A stretch of DNA of 64,000 nucleotides from Sporosarcina ureilytica (GTDB taxonomy: Bacteria; Bacillota; Bacilli; Bacillales_A; Planococcaceae). Shown here one piece after another: positions 19,908-28,298 of this stretch. Every line of letters begins with the position of its first letter. The stretch's first letter is position 1. The stretch covers positions 434,001 through 498,000 of the forward strand of contig NZ_CP017560.1 of NCBI RefSeq assembly GCF_001753205.1, in the 5' to 3' direction. Below the pieces are notes generated by a model that saw only the letters and a program-made list of their open reading frames with translations, did not search any database and was not told the origin of the DNA. Made by a program: the position numbers and the translations under genes.

Positions 19908-19981
19908 TTGCTTAAGCAAATTGAATTGGACATATCTTGTTTATCTTTTACGTATAGTAAAGGAAAAAGGCGGTGTCTAGA

Positions 19982-20695
19982 ATGAAGCGATGGATGATTA
20001 TTGGCATTTTATTATTAGGTTCTCTAGGAATTGTTATCTATGGGGTTAAGGCATCGGACCGTGGATTTTTTATGCCCGAAGAATTTGCGGGAGTAAAAGT
20101 AGTCATTGACCCGGGGCATGGGGGACCTGACGGAGGGGCTTCTGAAGGGGATGTAGTAGAACGTGACATTACACTCAAAATTTCACATGAGTTAGCGAAA
20201 CGGCTTGAAAAAAAGGGTGCAACTGTTGTGATGACGCGTAAGAAAGAAGGGGATGCACTTGCCGAACATACACCTGAAGAAAAGTTTTCGACCCTTCGCT
20301 CGCGCAAGATTGCGGATTTAAAATTACGTGAATCGATTGCGATTAATGAAAACCCAGACGTTTTTATCAGTGTCCATGTAAATGCAATTCCAGATTCTAA
20401 GTGGCGCGGTGCACAAGTGTTTTATCATGAAGGGGGGCATCCGGATGGCGAATTTTTAGCGAAAGCGATTCAATCCTCTTTCCAAAGCAATTTACAAAAT
20501 ACAGATCGTGAAGCGTTAGCAATTAGCGGTGTTTATTTATTGAAGAAATCACCTGTGCCTTCAGTATTGGTAGAAACAGGTTTTATTTCAAATGCAGAAG
20601 AAAAGGCATTGTTAGTTGATCCAAAGTATCAATCGAAAGTAGCGGACGCAATTTTGGAGGGAATTTCAGAATTTTTAAATGCCGAGGAAATGTAG
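19982..20695 (+). CDS. cwlD: Germination-type N-acetylmuramoyl-L-alanine amidase CwlD
   Basis: This amidase_3 family enzyme of 237 residues has one N-terminal membrane helix (about residues 5-22). Zinc-binding motifs seen are DPGHGGPDGG, ERD in the next helix, ISVHVNA, and the catalytic Glu in LVETGFISN. CwlD removes stem peptides during spore cortex synthesis so that muramic delta-lactam can form. ATG 19982 is 8 bases after AGGCGG; a GTG at 19973 is an alternative. Its place before salA-gerD-kbaA matches B. subtilis. Confidence 0.93.
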   Translation: MKRWMIIGILLLGSLGIVIYGVKASDRGFFMPEEFAGVKVVIDPGHGGPDGGASEGDVVERDITLKISHELAKRLEKKGATVVMTRKKEGDALAEHTPEEKFSTLRSRKIADLKLRESIAINENPDVFISVHVNAIPDSKWRGAQVFYHEGGHPDGEFLAKAIQSSFQSNLQNTDREALAISGVYLLKKSPVPSVLVETGFISNAEEKALLVDPKYQSKVADAILEGISEFLNAEEM

Positions 20696-20773
20696 AGCTA
20701 GTTCCATCGTTTGCACACTATCATTATGCTATACTTGAAGGGAAATTAATTATACCTTCAAGGAGTGTCAGAA

Positions 20774-21832
20774 TTGATTGATGAGCAAACAGTACGCGAA
20801 TTAGTAGGTCAGTTGAAAGATCCGTTTTTACATAAAACACTTGCAGAAACGGAAGGTATCACAGAGGTATCGATTAATGTTGAAAAGAAACATGTAAGTG
20901 TGAAGTTAGCACTAGCAAAAATAAATACTGCAGAGCAATTACCGTTTCAAATGAAAGTCGTTGATATATTGAAAGAAGCAGGGGCGGAATCTGTCGGCAT
21001 TCGATTTGAAGAACTGTCACAGGAAGTGCTCAACAAATTCCGTGGAACGGCAACAGGGGCGGAAGCACAGGATATTTTATCACCATTAAGTAATGTCGAG
21101 TTCATTTCAATTGCATCCGGTAAGGGCGGCGTTGGAAAGTCGACAGTTTCTGTCAATATTGCGGTAGCGCTTGCACGACTTGGGAAGAAAGTCGGTCTCA
21201 TTGACGCGGATATTTACGGTTTTAGTGTTCCGGACATGATGGGTGTTACGAAAATGCCGAAAGTACGCGGTGAGCGTATCATCCCTGTTGAAAGACTGGG
21301 TGTAAAAGTTATTTCAATGGGCTTCTTTGTTGAAGATAACGCACCAGTTGTATGGCGTGGACCAATGCTCGGAAAGGCGCTCGACCAATTTTTCAGAGAC
21401 GTTGAATGGGGAGACTTAGATTATTTGCTTCTAGATTTACCACCAGGCACAGGCGATGTTGCGCTTGACATTCACCAGATGTTGCCGACGTCTAAAGAGA
21501 TTATTGTAACGACACCACATCCAACAGCAGCATTTGTTGCGGCACGTGCGGGGGCGATGGCATTACAAACAGATCATGAAATTCTAGGCGTTATCGAAAA
21601 TATGTCTTGGTTTGAATCGTCAGTTACGGGCGAAAAAGAGTTTGTATTTGGTAAAGGCGGAGGCACGCGATTAGCGGAAGAGCTGCGTACTGACCTACTT
21701 GGACAAATTCCACTTGGCCAACCGGATTGGGATGAAGAGGACTTTGCCCCATCTGTTTATGCAGAAGACCATCCAATTGGAAAAATATATACAGATATTG
21801 CACAAGAAATGATTAGAAAGAAAAACGAATAA
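20774..21832 (+). CDS. salA: Mrp/SalA-type P-loop ATPase
   Basis: This 352-residue protein has an N-terminal FSCA/DUF59 domain (about residues 1-90) and a ParA/Mrp ATPase with deviant P-loop SGKGGVGKST, plus LLLDLPPGTGD. In B. subtilis the syntenic SalA controls scoC; relatives are Fe-S cluster carriers. No CxxC pair is seen near the C-terminus, so Fe-S carriage is less certain. TTG 20774 (MIDEQTVRELVG) sits 8 bases after AAGGAG and gives the B. subtilis-like start; GTG 20765 overlaps that site. Confidence 0.9.
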   Translation: MIDEQTVRELVGQLKDPFLHKTLAETEGITEVSINVEKKHVSVKLALAKINTAEQLPFQMKVVDILKEAGAESVGIRFEELSQEVLNKFRGTATGAEAQDILSPLSNVEFISIASGKGGVGKSTVSVNIAVALARLGKKVGLIDADIYGFSVPDMMGVTKMPKVRGERIIPVERLGVKVISMGFFVEDNAPVVWRGPMLGKALDQFFRDVEWGDLDYLLLDLPPGTGDVALDIHQMLPTSKEIIVTTPHPTAAFVAARAGAMALQTDHEILGVIENMSWFESSVTGEKEFVFGKGGGTRLAEELRTDLLGQIPLGQPDWDEEDFAPSVYAEDHPIGKIYTDIAQEMIRKKNE

Positions 21833-21849
21833 TAAAGAGCGGAGAAGGG

Positions 21850-22449
21850 TTACTGACCCCCTCCGCCTCCTTTAGATTGCCCTTCTTCTTTGCCTTTCTC
21901 CTTCTTACCGCCATCTGCTCCAGATTTTCCCGCTTCTTGAATTAACTTTTCCCATTTTGTTTGAAGTAATGGACTATTAATCGTTTCTTCGATTGCTTTT
22001 TCGTATTGCTCCTTCATTGTTGAGGATTTCATAATGTCCTCTAATTGTTTCTGCATATCAGGTTGGCCGAAAAATTCCTCCATTTGTTTTTGAAAGGACG
22101 CATCGCTCATTAATTTTTTCATGACGTCCTCTTGTTGTTCTTTCATGCTTTTAGCAATTTTTTCTGCAAACTTGGGGTCTTCAAGGGCCTGCTTCCAGAA
22201 GTCTTCTCCTTGTTTAGATAATAAAGTCTCTTCTATAGACTTCTTCACCTCGGGTTGCTCTAACACTAGAAGTTCGCGAAAATCCTCCTCCGCCAATATT
22301 TGTCGTAATGCTTTTTTTCCATCCTCTGTTTGAATGGCATCCGCCATCATTTTTTTTATCTCATCAAATGACGGTGTTGCTTGAGGTGGTTGTGTACAGC
22401 CAACAAGCAGAAAAATAATTATCAGTAACTGGATGAATTTCATTTTCAT
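21850..22449 (-). CDS. gerD: Spore germination lipoprotein GerD
   Basis: This is a 199-residue lipoprotein. The signal peptide ends in lipobox LVGC (Cys18), followed by a long charged helical region. The C-terminus is Lys/Gly-rich (GGKKEKGKEEG and a poly-Gly end), as in GerD, the scaffold that clusters germinant receptors in the inner spore membrane. It lies convergent with salA and divergent from kbaA, as in B. subtilis. A weak sigma-G-like TGCATA lies about 80 bases upstream of the start. Confidence 0.92.
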   Translation of the reverse strand: MKMKFIQLLIIIFLLVGCTQPPQATPSFDEIKKMMADAIQTEDGKKALRQILAEEDFRELLVLEQPEVKKSIEETLLSKQGEDFWKQALEDPKFAEKIAKSMKEQQEDVMKKLMSDASFQKQMEEFFGQPDMQKQLEDIMKSSTMKEQYEKAIEETINSPLLQTKWEKLIQEAGKSGADGGKKEKGKEEGQSKGGGGGQ

Positions 22450-22595
22450 GGGATTTTATTTCATTCCCTTCATGACTGTTTTCAATTATTGTTCACATAT
22501 CGACGAGAAATATGCATATGTCGGTATTTGAAATAGATTTTTGGCCAAATCGTTGATACACTTATGAGAACAAGCAAAAACGGAGGCACATTGTT

Positions 22596-23276
22596 TTGAC
22601 AATACGAAATTGGATAAAATTTTTCTTTAATGCGCTTTGGATTGGTGGGCTTGTCACAGCCATCATTGGTTTAATTGTTCGTTGGGCGTTTTTCTCAAGT
22701 TATTTACAATCAGGAGAAATTTGGCAATTTTTAGGGGCACTATTATGGATGGTGTTTCTTGGTTTTACAATGAGTGTCGTCGCACAAATGGGTTTTTTCG
22801 CGTATTTAACAGTACACCAATTTGGCGTTAATATTTTCAGAACGCTTACTTTGTGGAACTGGGTTCAATTGTTAATTATTATAATTGTTTTATTTGATTT
22901 AATCTTTTTCCGCTTCCGACTAACATCGGAAGACACAGGTAGATCGTTATTATACTTAACTTTACTTGCATCGCTCGTAATCGTTTCAGGAATTACCGCT
23001 TATTTGAAGGCGAAGTGGACGAAAAAGCATACGTTAATTTCAGCATTATTTTTTATGATTGTCATTACGACGCTTGAATGGTTACCAGCTTTAATGGTGA
23101 GCTCGGGAAATATTGACACTTGGGTAACAATCCTTCTATTCCCGTTACTGGCGGTTAACGCTTACCAAATTTTAGCGTTACCAAAATATAATACGATGTC
23201 TGACGTTGATAAGGCGAAACTTGATGAACGTCGCGCGGCGCGAAGGAAAGAAGCGAAAGCAGCTACTTCGAAATAA
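22596..23276 (+). CDS. kbaA: KinB-signalling pathway activation protein KbaA
   Basis: This 226-residue protein has about six hydrophobic segments and a basic C-terminal tail (ERRAARRKEAK). Sequence and position between gerD and a pdaB-like gene identify it as KbaA, needed for the KinB branch of the Spo0 phosphorelay in B. subtilis. The start is TTG 22596, after ACGGAGGCAC. A strong terminator follows. Confidence 0.9.
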   Translation: MTIRNWIKFFFNALWIGGLVTAIIGLIVRWAFFSSYLQSGEIWQFLGALLWMVFLGFTMSVVAQMGFFAYLTVHQFGVNIFRTLTLWNWVQLLIIIIVLFDLIFFRFRLTSEDTGRSLLYLTLLASLVIVSGITAYLKAKWTKKHTLISALFFMIVITTLEWLPALMVSSGNIDTWVTILLFPLLAVNAYQILALPKYNTMSDVDKAKLDERRAARRKEAKAATSK

Positions 23277-23280
23277 ACAA

Positions 23281-23317
23281 GCAGCACAATCGATTAAAAA
23301 ATGATTGTGCTGTTTTT
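23281..23317 (+). terminator. Terminator after kbaA
   Basis: Perfect arms CAGCACAATC and GATTGTGCTG enclose an 11-base loop and are followed by TTTTT. Confidence 0.92.
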
Positions 23318-23364
23318 CATTTTTTGGATACGATATGGATAAATTAAAATTGGAAACAATATGT

Positions 23365-24027
23365 TTAGTTCGGTATTTTTTTCATTTTACCGACTGGACC
23401 GAAAAGAACTTCATCTAAAGTTTTAAAGTCTCTACTTTCAGTGAGTTGTTTTAACTCGGGTAAATATATTCGATCATTTCGATGATGCGAAACAGAAATG
23501 ATTTCACCTTCCGTCACAGGTGGGATTTCACCACCCGACCATGTTACGGTCGAGCCAAGTGCGTTAATTTCAGCTTCCCATAGAACTTTATGCAAAAAAT
23601 GTGGGAAGTTCTCGTCAATCGTTCTAAACCAGAGAGGCTTTTCCTCAAATAAGATTTCGTATTTTTCGGCTTGATTTACAAGTAGTTTTGCATCGAATTC
23701 GTATGCTTCACCTTTATGCCCAAGTAAACCGGTAGGAATCTTTTTCTTTTGAATCAGTTGGATTGTTTCAGGAAATCTTTCTGCCCAGTCATTGTCAATT
23801 AATAAAAGGGGATAAGGCTTTTCAAGTGTTTCAATCCATTCTTTAACTTCATCATCACCGAAGGAAATATTGATGGTGAGTGCAGAACCATTTGTGCCAC
23901 GTACAATTGCAACGGGCTCTTCAGTCACACGGAAGACCGAGATGAGTGAAAGTTTTTCAGGTAATGGGGGAAATACTAAAAAGAAACCGCATCCTACAAT
24001 AAATAGTATTAGTAACTTCTTCCGCAT
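23365..24027 (-). CDS. PdaB-like polysaccharide deacetylase homologue, probably inactive
   Basis: This 220-residue protein has an N-terminal hydrophobic segment. It aligns by eye with the spore polysaccharide deacetylase PdaB: LTINISFGD where PdaB has FTFDISWGD, WAERFPETIQLI where PdaB has WAERHPDTVARI, then WFRT, then a late SHHRND. The catalytic Asp of NodB motif 1 is Asn here and the HxxxH metal pair is not evident, so deacetylation is unlikely. The position beside kbaA is that of pdaB in B. subtilis, but the strand is opposite to kbaA. Confidence 0.72.
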   Translation of the reverse strand: MRKKLLILFIVGCGFFLVFPPLPEKLSLISVFRVTEEPVAIVRGTNGSALTINISFGDDEVKEWIETLEKPYPLLLIDNDWAERFPETIQLIQKKKIPTGLLGHKGEAYEFDAKLLVNQAEKYEILFEEKPLWFRTIDENFPHFLHKVLWEAEINALGSTVTWSGGEIPPVTEGEIISVSHHRNDRIYLPELKQLTESRDFKTLDEVLFGPVGKMKKIPN

Positions 24028-24142
24028 ATGGTGTCCTCCTTAATGGAATCTATGTACATCCTATGAGCAGGATTTGACAAATATGAATAAGCCGTGTTAT
24101 TATAAAAAAGTCGCTGTCCAAATAAAAGTTTTTATTTAGGGC

Positions 24143-24170
24143 TTGCAAAATAAAAAAACCTTGGTATAAT
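24143..24170 (+). promoter_or_regulatory. Strong promoter of the tRNA cluster
   Basis: TTGCAA (24143-24148), 16 bases, TATAAT (24165-24170), about 30 bases before tRNA-Asn. It probably drives all five tRNA genes. Confidence 0.82.
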
Positions 24171-24200
24171 AAATGGTGTCGAGATAATAATAATCATTAT

Positions 24201-24275
24201 TCCGCAGTGGCTCAGTGGTAGAGCAATCGGCTGTTAACCGATCGGTCGTAGGTTCGAATCCTACCTGCGGAGCCA
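24201..24275 (+). tRNA. tRNA-Asn (GTT)
   Basis: The acceptor stem TCCGCAG/CTGCGGA and the T-arm GGTTCGAATCC are present. The anticodon loop CTGTTAA gives anticodon GTT. The 3' CCA is encoded. It is the first of the cluster. Confidence 0.96.
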
Positions 24276-24278
24276 TAT

Positions 24279-24354
24279 GCTTCCATAGCTCAGTAGGTAG
24301 AGTGCTTCCATGGTAAGGAAGAGGTCACCGGTTCGATTCCGGTTGGAAGCTCCA
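24279..24354 (+). tRNA. tRNA-Thr (GGT)
   Basis: The acceptor stem GCTTCCA pairs with TGGAAGC. The anticodon arm CTTCC-ATGGTAA-GGAAG gives GGT. The T-arm GGTTCGATTCC is present and CCA is encoded. It starts three bases after tRNA-Asn. Confidence 0.96.
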
Positions 24355-24384
24355 GAGAGACGCATTTATAATGGAATACATAAA

Positions 24385-24438
24385 CTAACTGAACGAATGC
24401 GATTTACGTATTCATGCGGCGTATACCGCAGTTTTAAA
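24385..24438 (+). repeat. Truncated copy of the tRNA-spacer element
   Basis: The right-hand part of the 125-bp element (AACTGAACGAATG through GTTTTAAA) lies between tRNA-Thr and tRNA-Tyr and ends one base before tRNA-Tyr. It is diverged from the two full copies. Confidence 0.6.
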
Positions 24439-24439
24439 T

Positions 24440-24524
24440 GGTGGGGTAGCGAAGTGGCTAAACGCGGCGGACTGTAAATCCGCTCCCTCAGGGTTCGGGG
24501 GTTCGAATCCCTCCCCCACCACCA
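24440..24524 (+). tRNA. tRNA-Tyr (GTA)
   Basis: This is an 85-base tRNA with the long variable arm expected of bacterial tRNA-Tyr. The acceptor GGTGGGG pairs with CCCCACC, the anticodon loop contains GTA, and CCA is encoded. Confidence 0.96.
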
Positions 24525-24592
24525 TTGTATTTTAAAAGTATTGCAGTCATGCGATGTAAATCAAAATCCTTGTAAAAATATCCTAAGTTACC

Positions 24593-24717
24593 TTTAAAAT
24601 TGGGAGATACGAGCAGAACAAGGAAGCGATTGAGTGAAGGAAGGAGCGTACTCAAGTACGTGACTGACTGAGCGAATGAAGCTGACGCAGTCATGCGACG
24701 TGTATCGCAATTTTAAA
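24593..24717 (+). repeat. 125-bp tRNA-spacer element, copy 1
   Basis: The element has inverted ends (TTTAAAATTG at the left, CAATTTTAAA at the right) and an internal palindrome GCGTACT/AGTACGT. It ends four bases before tRNA-Glu. It is nearly identical to the copy at 24806-24930 and of the same length. A further fragment lies just upstream at about 24539-24569. Confidence 0.88.
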
Positions 24718-24721
24718 TCGA

Positions 24722-24793
24722 GGCCCCTTGGTCAAGCGGTTAAGACACCGCCCTTTCACGGCGGTAACACGGGTTCGAATCCCGTAGGGGTCA
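24722..24793 (+). tRNA. tRNA-Glu (TTC)
   Basis: The acceptor GGCCCCT pairs with AGGGGTC. The anticodon arm CCGCC-CTTTCAC-GGCGG gives TTC. The genomic sequence after the discriminator does not encode CCA, unlike the three tRNAs before it. Confidence 0.95.
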
Positions 24794-24805
24794 TAATAAT
24801 GAATA

Positions 24806-24930
24806 TTTAAAAATGGGAGATACGAGCAGAACGAGGAAGCGATTGAGTGAAGGAAGGAGCGTACTTGAGTACGTGACTGACTGAACGAATGAAGCTGACG
24901 CGGTAATGCGACGTATATCACAATTTTAAA
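24806..24930 (+). repeat. 125-bp tRNA-spacer element, copy 2
   Basis: This is the second full copy, differing from copy 1 at roughly ten to fifteen positions. Several changes lie in the loop of the internal palindrome and preserve its pairing (ACTCAAGT against ACTTGAGT). It ends five bases before tRNA-Gln. Confidence 0.88.
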
Positions 24931-24935
24931 ATCAG

Positions 24936-25007
24936 TGGGGTATAGCCAAGCGGTAAGGCAACGGACTTTGACTCCGTCATTCGTTGGTTCGAATCCAGCT
25001 ACCCCAG
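24936..25007 (+). tRNA. tRNA-Gln (TTG)
   Basis: The acceptor TGGGGTA pairs with TACCCCA, the anticodon loop CTTTGAC gives TTG, and the T-arm GGTTCGAATCC is present. CCA is not encoded. It is the last tRNA, followed by a terminator. Confidence 0.95.
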
Positions 25008-25013
25008 CTACTT

Positions 25014-25057
25014 AAAGCTAATCCTAAGTCAATATGACTTACGGATTAGCTTTTTTT
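25014..25057 (+). terminator. Terminator of the tRNA cluster
   Basis: The long arms AAAGCTAATCC-TAAGTCA and TGACTTA-GGATTAGCTTT are followed by seven T. Confidence 0.92.
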
Positions 25058-25338
25058 ATATTTTGAAATAGTACATTTCGGAAATTTTACAGCGGGTTTA
25101 GAAAAGTGTTTCGGCGCATCAAACTGAAGGTCAAGCCATGTTTGGGATTTCAGAATGTGCGCTCGCTGTTGTGTGTGCATTCTACGATATCAAAGGATTG
25201 AATTGATTCATTAAAAAATGTTTTTCAACAAGCATTAGAAGTAGTAAAAAATAACTACTTCCTTTATAATGAAGACGATATTGAACATTAGCACATCACT
25301 AAATTAAAAGTTATTTTAATAGAAAAAGAGGTGTCAAT

Positions 25339-27069
25339 ATGCGAGATGAAAATAAATCGACGTCGGATATTTTTGTTCATGATGAGCAGCTAACAGTCGA
25401 TAAAAAACTGCAAGATATTTTATATGCTTTGAACCAATCTGCTGTTGTAGCGATAACAGATCGTACTGGAAAAATTATATACGTCAATGAGAAGTTTACG
25501 GAAATGTCGCAGTATACCTCGAATGAACTATTAGGGACCAACCATAGCATTGTCAACTCCGGCCATCACTCCAAGGATTTTTTCAAAGAAATGTGGAGAA
25601 CGATAGGGCGTGGTCGTGTATGGCATGGTGAAATTAGAAATCGAAGAAAAGATGGTTCATGCTATTGGGTAGATACAACTATTGTGCCGTTTTTAAATGA
25701 AAAGGGGATTCCTTATCAATACGTTTCAATAAGATATGATATTACCGCCCGTAAAGAGGGGGAAGAGATGATTCGTCATCTTGCATATAACGATCAGTTA
25801 ACTGATTTACCGAACCGACTTTATTTTCGTCGGAAACTTTTGGAAGCGGTGTCAAAGGCGAAAGAAGACAATGGGAAGGTGGTTGTCGTCAACCTTAATA
25901 TTGATCGTCTTCGATTTGTCAATGATTCTTACGGATATGAATCAGGGGATTATGTCTTGTCTGTTGTGGCGGAAAGGTTAAAGAACACTTTACCAAAAGA
26001 CTGTGTAATTTCGAGATTGGCGGGGGATGAGTTCGCATTTGTTTTCCAAGGCATTGAAAGTATGGATCAAATTGAATTAATCATTGCGAACGTTCAAGAA
26101 GTGATTCAACAACCGATTAAAATTTTGGGAAGTTTTCACACGTTATCTTCAAGTGCTGGGATGGCTTTTTATCCTGAGCATGCAACCGAAGCTTCAGAAC
26201 TGTCATCCAAAGCTTATCGGGCATTACTAGAAACGAAGAGACGTGGCGGTGGGGGCTATAAAATTTATGAGCCTGGGACTATTAAAAAATCGATTGAACG
26301 AATGGTTCTTGAAAATGAACTAAGCAAGAGTATAGAGCTCGGCCACTTTCATCTCGATTATCAACCCAAATTTAATTTGCCAACAAATGACTTGATGGGC
26401 GTCGAAGCATTAGTTCGGTGGGACCATCCTGATCTTGGCCGGATTCCTCCAAACCAATTCATCGAAATGGCAGAAGAAACAAGATTGATTATTCCTTTAG
26501 GAAAATGGATATTAAAACAAGCGTGTCGTCAAGCAAGAAAATGGGAAAAACAAGGTTATTATTATTCAATGGCTGTTAATGTTTCCGCGGTTCAATTAGC
26601 AGACCCCGATTTTCTGGCAATTGTTAAAAATGTCTTAAAGGAAGAAGGCAATGATCCTAGCTTGCTCGAACTGGAATTAACCGAAAGTGTTTTAGGCAAT
26701 CAAGCAGAGATATTAGAAGTCGTGGAAGAGATTAGAAAATTAGGTGTTAAAATAGCGATTGATGACTTTGGAACTGGTTATAGTTCATTTAGTTATATTA
26801 ATGAATTGCCGATTGACACGTTGAAAATAGATCGATCTTTTATTCGAGACCTTGATACAAAGGTGGAGAACAGCGCGATTGTCGAAGCAATTTTATCGAT
26901 TGCTAAAACGGTAGGGTTGAATGTCGTGGCAGAAGGAATTGAACAACAGGAACAGCTTACTATCCTTAAACGGCTAGGGTGTCAGCAAGGGCAAGGTTAC
27001 TTTTATAGTAAGCCAACTGAAGCGATAGAATGCGAAAAATATATGAAAATAAATAGCCGTAGTGAATAA
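25339..27069 (+). CDS. PAS-GGDEF-EAL c-di-GMP signalling protein
   Basis: This is a 576-residue cytoplasmic protein. The PAS domain is at about residues 28-150 ([22 protein letters not shown]), GGDEF-like at about 155-315, and EAL at about 325-570. The GGDEF signature reads RLAGDEFAF, with the first Gly replaced by Ala, so cyclase activity is doubtful. The EAL domain keeps [20 protein letters not shown] and KIDRSFI, as in active phosphodiesterases. The likely net role is sensory-controlled c-di-GMP breakdown. ATG 25339 follows AAAAAGAGGTGTC. Confidence 0.93.
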   Translation: MRDENKSTSDIFVHDEQLTVDKKLQDILYALNQSAVVAITDRTGKIIYVNEKFTEMSQYTSNELLGTNHSIVNSGHHSKDFFKEMWRTIGRGRVWHGEIRNRRKDGSCYWVDTTIVPFLNEKGIPYQYVSIRYDITARKEGEEMIRHLAYNDQLTDLPNRLYFRRKLLEAVSKAKEDNGKVVVVNLNIDRLRFVNDSYGYESGDYVLSVVAERLKNTLPKDCVISRLAGDEFAFVFQGIESMDQIELIIANVQEVIQQPIKILGSFHTLSSSAGMAFYPEHATEASELSSKAYRALLETKRRGGGGYKIYEPGTIKKSIERMVLENELSKSIELGHFHLDYQPKFNLPTNDLMGVEALVRWDHPDLGRIPPNQFIEMAEETRLIIPLGKWILKQACRQARKWEKQGYYYSMAVNVSAVQLADPDFLAIVKNVLKEEGNDPSLLELELTESVLGNQAEILEVVEEIRKLGVKIAIDDFGTGYSSFSYINELPIDTLKIDRSFIRDLDTKVENSAIVEAILSIAKTVGLNVVAEGIEQQEQLTILKRLGCQQGQGYFYSKPTEAIECEKYMKINSRSE

Positions 27070-27089
27070 AAATTCAGTTTTCTGTCCAG

Positions 27090-27118
27090 TTGAGCCAATG
27101 CATGACACGATTTATAAT
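27090..27118 (+). promoter_or_regulatory. Sigma-A promoter of the arginase gene
   Basis: TTGAGC (27090-27095), 17 bases, TATAAT (27113-27118), 27 bases before the start codon. Confidence 0.75.
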
Positions 27119-27145
27119 TAATGTATTGGTAAAGGGGGAGAAGGC

Positions 27146-28051
27146 ATGAAGAAATTATCAATCTCAATGATAGGGGTATCCCTGGATTTAGGGCAAAGTC
27201 GTCGAGGCGTGGACATGGGGCCAAGTGCAATTCGTTATGCAGGTGTAGTTGATCGAGTAGAAGCAATTGGACATCAAATTACTGATGAAGGTGACATACA
27301 TATAAATGCTGGCCTACAAGCAGAAAATAGCGACTCGAAATTAAAGAATTTAAAAGAAGTGCTTGAAACAAATAAAAAACTTGCCGAAAAGGTCGAATCT
27401 GTTTTAAAGGAAGATAAATTTCCGCTAATTCTAGGAGGAGACCACAGTATTGCGATTGGTACATTGGCGGGTCTTTCCACGAAGTACAAAAATATGGGTG
27501 TTATTTGGTATGATGCACATGCGGATTTGAATACGGATGAAACTTCGCCTTCAGGAAACATTCACGGCATGCCGTTAGCGGTCAGTATTGGTCGTGGAGA
27601 TGAGAGACTCGTTAATTTACACCGGGATGGCCAAAAAATAAAGCCACAAAATATTGTAATTATCGGTGCACGTTCTATTGATTCGGGAGAGCGATTGTTA
27701 ATTAAAGAGCTAGGTATTCAAGTCTATACGATGCATGAAATTGATAAATATGGGATGACAACAGTGATGCAAAAAGCACTTCAGCATTTGGAAGGGAATC
27801 AGGTAGATGGCGTCCATCTGTCCCTCGATCTTGATGCACTAGACCCGCTGTATACGCCTGGCGTTGGTACACCAGTCCCAGGTGGGGTAAGTTACCGGGA
27901 AAGCCATTTGGCGATGGAAATTCTTGAAGAGTCAGGTTTAATTACATCGGCGGAATTCGTCGAAGTGAATCCAATTTTAGATGAAAGAAATAAAACAGCA
28001 GATGTAGCGGTAGCGTTGATGGGGTCCTTATTTGGGGAAAAACTGTTATAA
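27146..28051 (+). CDS. rocF: Arginase
   Basis: This ureohydrolase of 301 residues splits arginine into ornithine and urea. The binuclear Mn motifs are visible: GGDHS, DAHAD and DLDALDP, and the substrate-loop segment SPSGNIHGMPLA is arginase-like rather than agmatinase-like. ATG 27146 follows AAGGGGGAGAAGG. It stands alone between its own promoter and terminator, without the rocD/rocE neighbours common in Bacillus. Confidence 0.94.
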   Translation: MKKLSISMIGVSLDLGQSRRGVDMGPSAIRYAGVVDRVEAIGHQITDEGDIHINAGLQAENSDSKLKNLKEVLETNKKLAEKVESVLKEDKFPLILGGDHSIAIGTLAGLSTKYKNMGVIWYDAHADLNTDETSPSGNIHGMPLAVSIGRGDERLVNLHRDGQKIKPQNIVIIGARSIDSGERLLIKELGIQVYTMHEIDKYGMTTVMQKALQHLEGNQVDGVHLSLDLDALDPLYTPGVGTPVPGGVSYRESHLAMEILEESGLITSAEFVEVNPILDERNKTADVAVALMGSLFGEKLL

Positions 28052-28087
28052 CATGTATTCGTATATAAAATAAAATTTATTCGCAAA

Positions 28088-28131
28088 AAAAGATGAGACT
28101 ACGACGTCAAGTAGCTGCTCATCTTTTTTTT
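28088..28131 (+). terminator. Terminator after rocF
   Basis: AAAGATGAG pairs with CTCATCTTT, with an inner CTAC/GTAG stem, and is followed by eight T. Confidence 0.88.
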
Positions 28132-28234
28132 GGGTCATTCGCTCTCTATATGTGACTGAATTGTCAAGTTTTTTGAAGAACAGACACAAATTGTCCTATC
28201 TTTGATAAAATGGGTTAGATAAATTTAAAATAAA

Positions 28235-28263
28235 TGAAACCTGTTGATACCTTCAGACGTATA
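28235..28263 (+). promoter_or_regulatory. Sigma-W autoregulatory promoter
   Basis: TGAAAC (28235-28240), 17 bases, CGTATA (28258-28263). This is the known sigma-W consensus and sits 35 bases before sigW. Confidence 0.9.
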
Positions 28264-28298
28264 GAAGGAACAGCCGCATGGAGCGGAGGGGAATTGCA

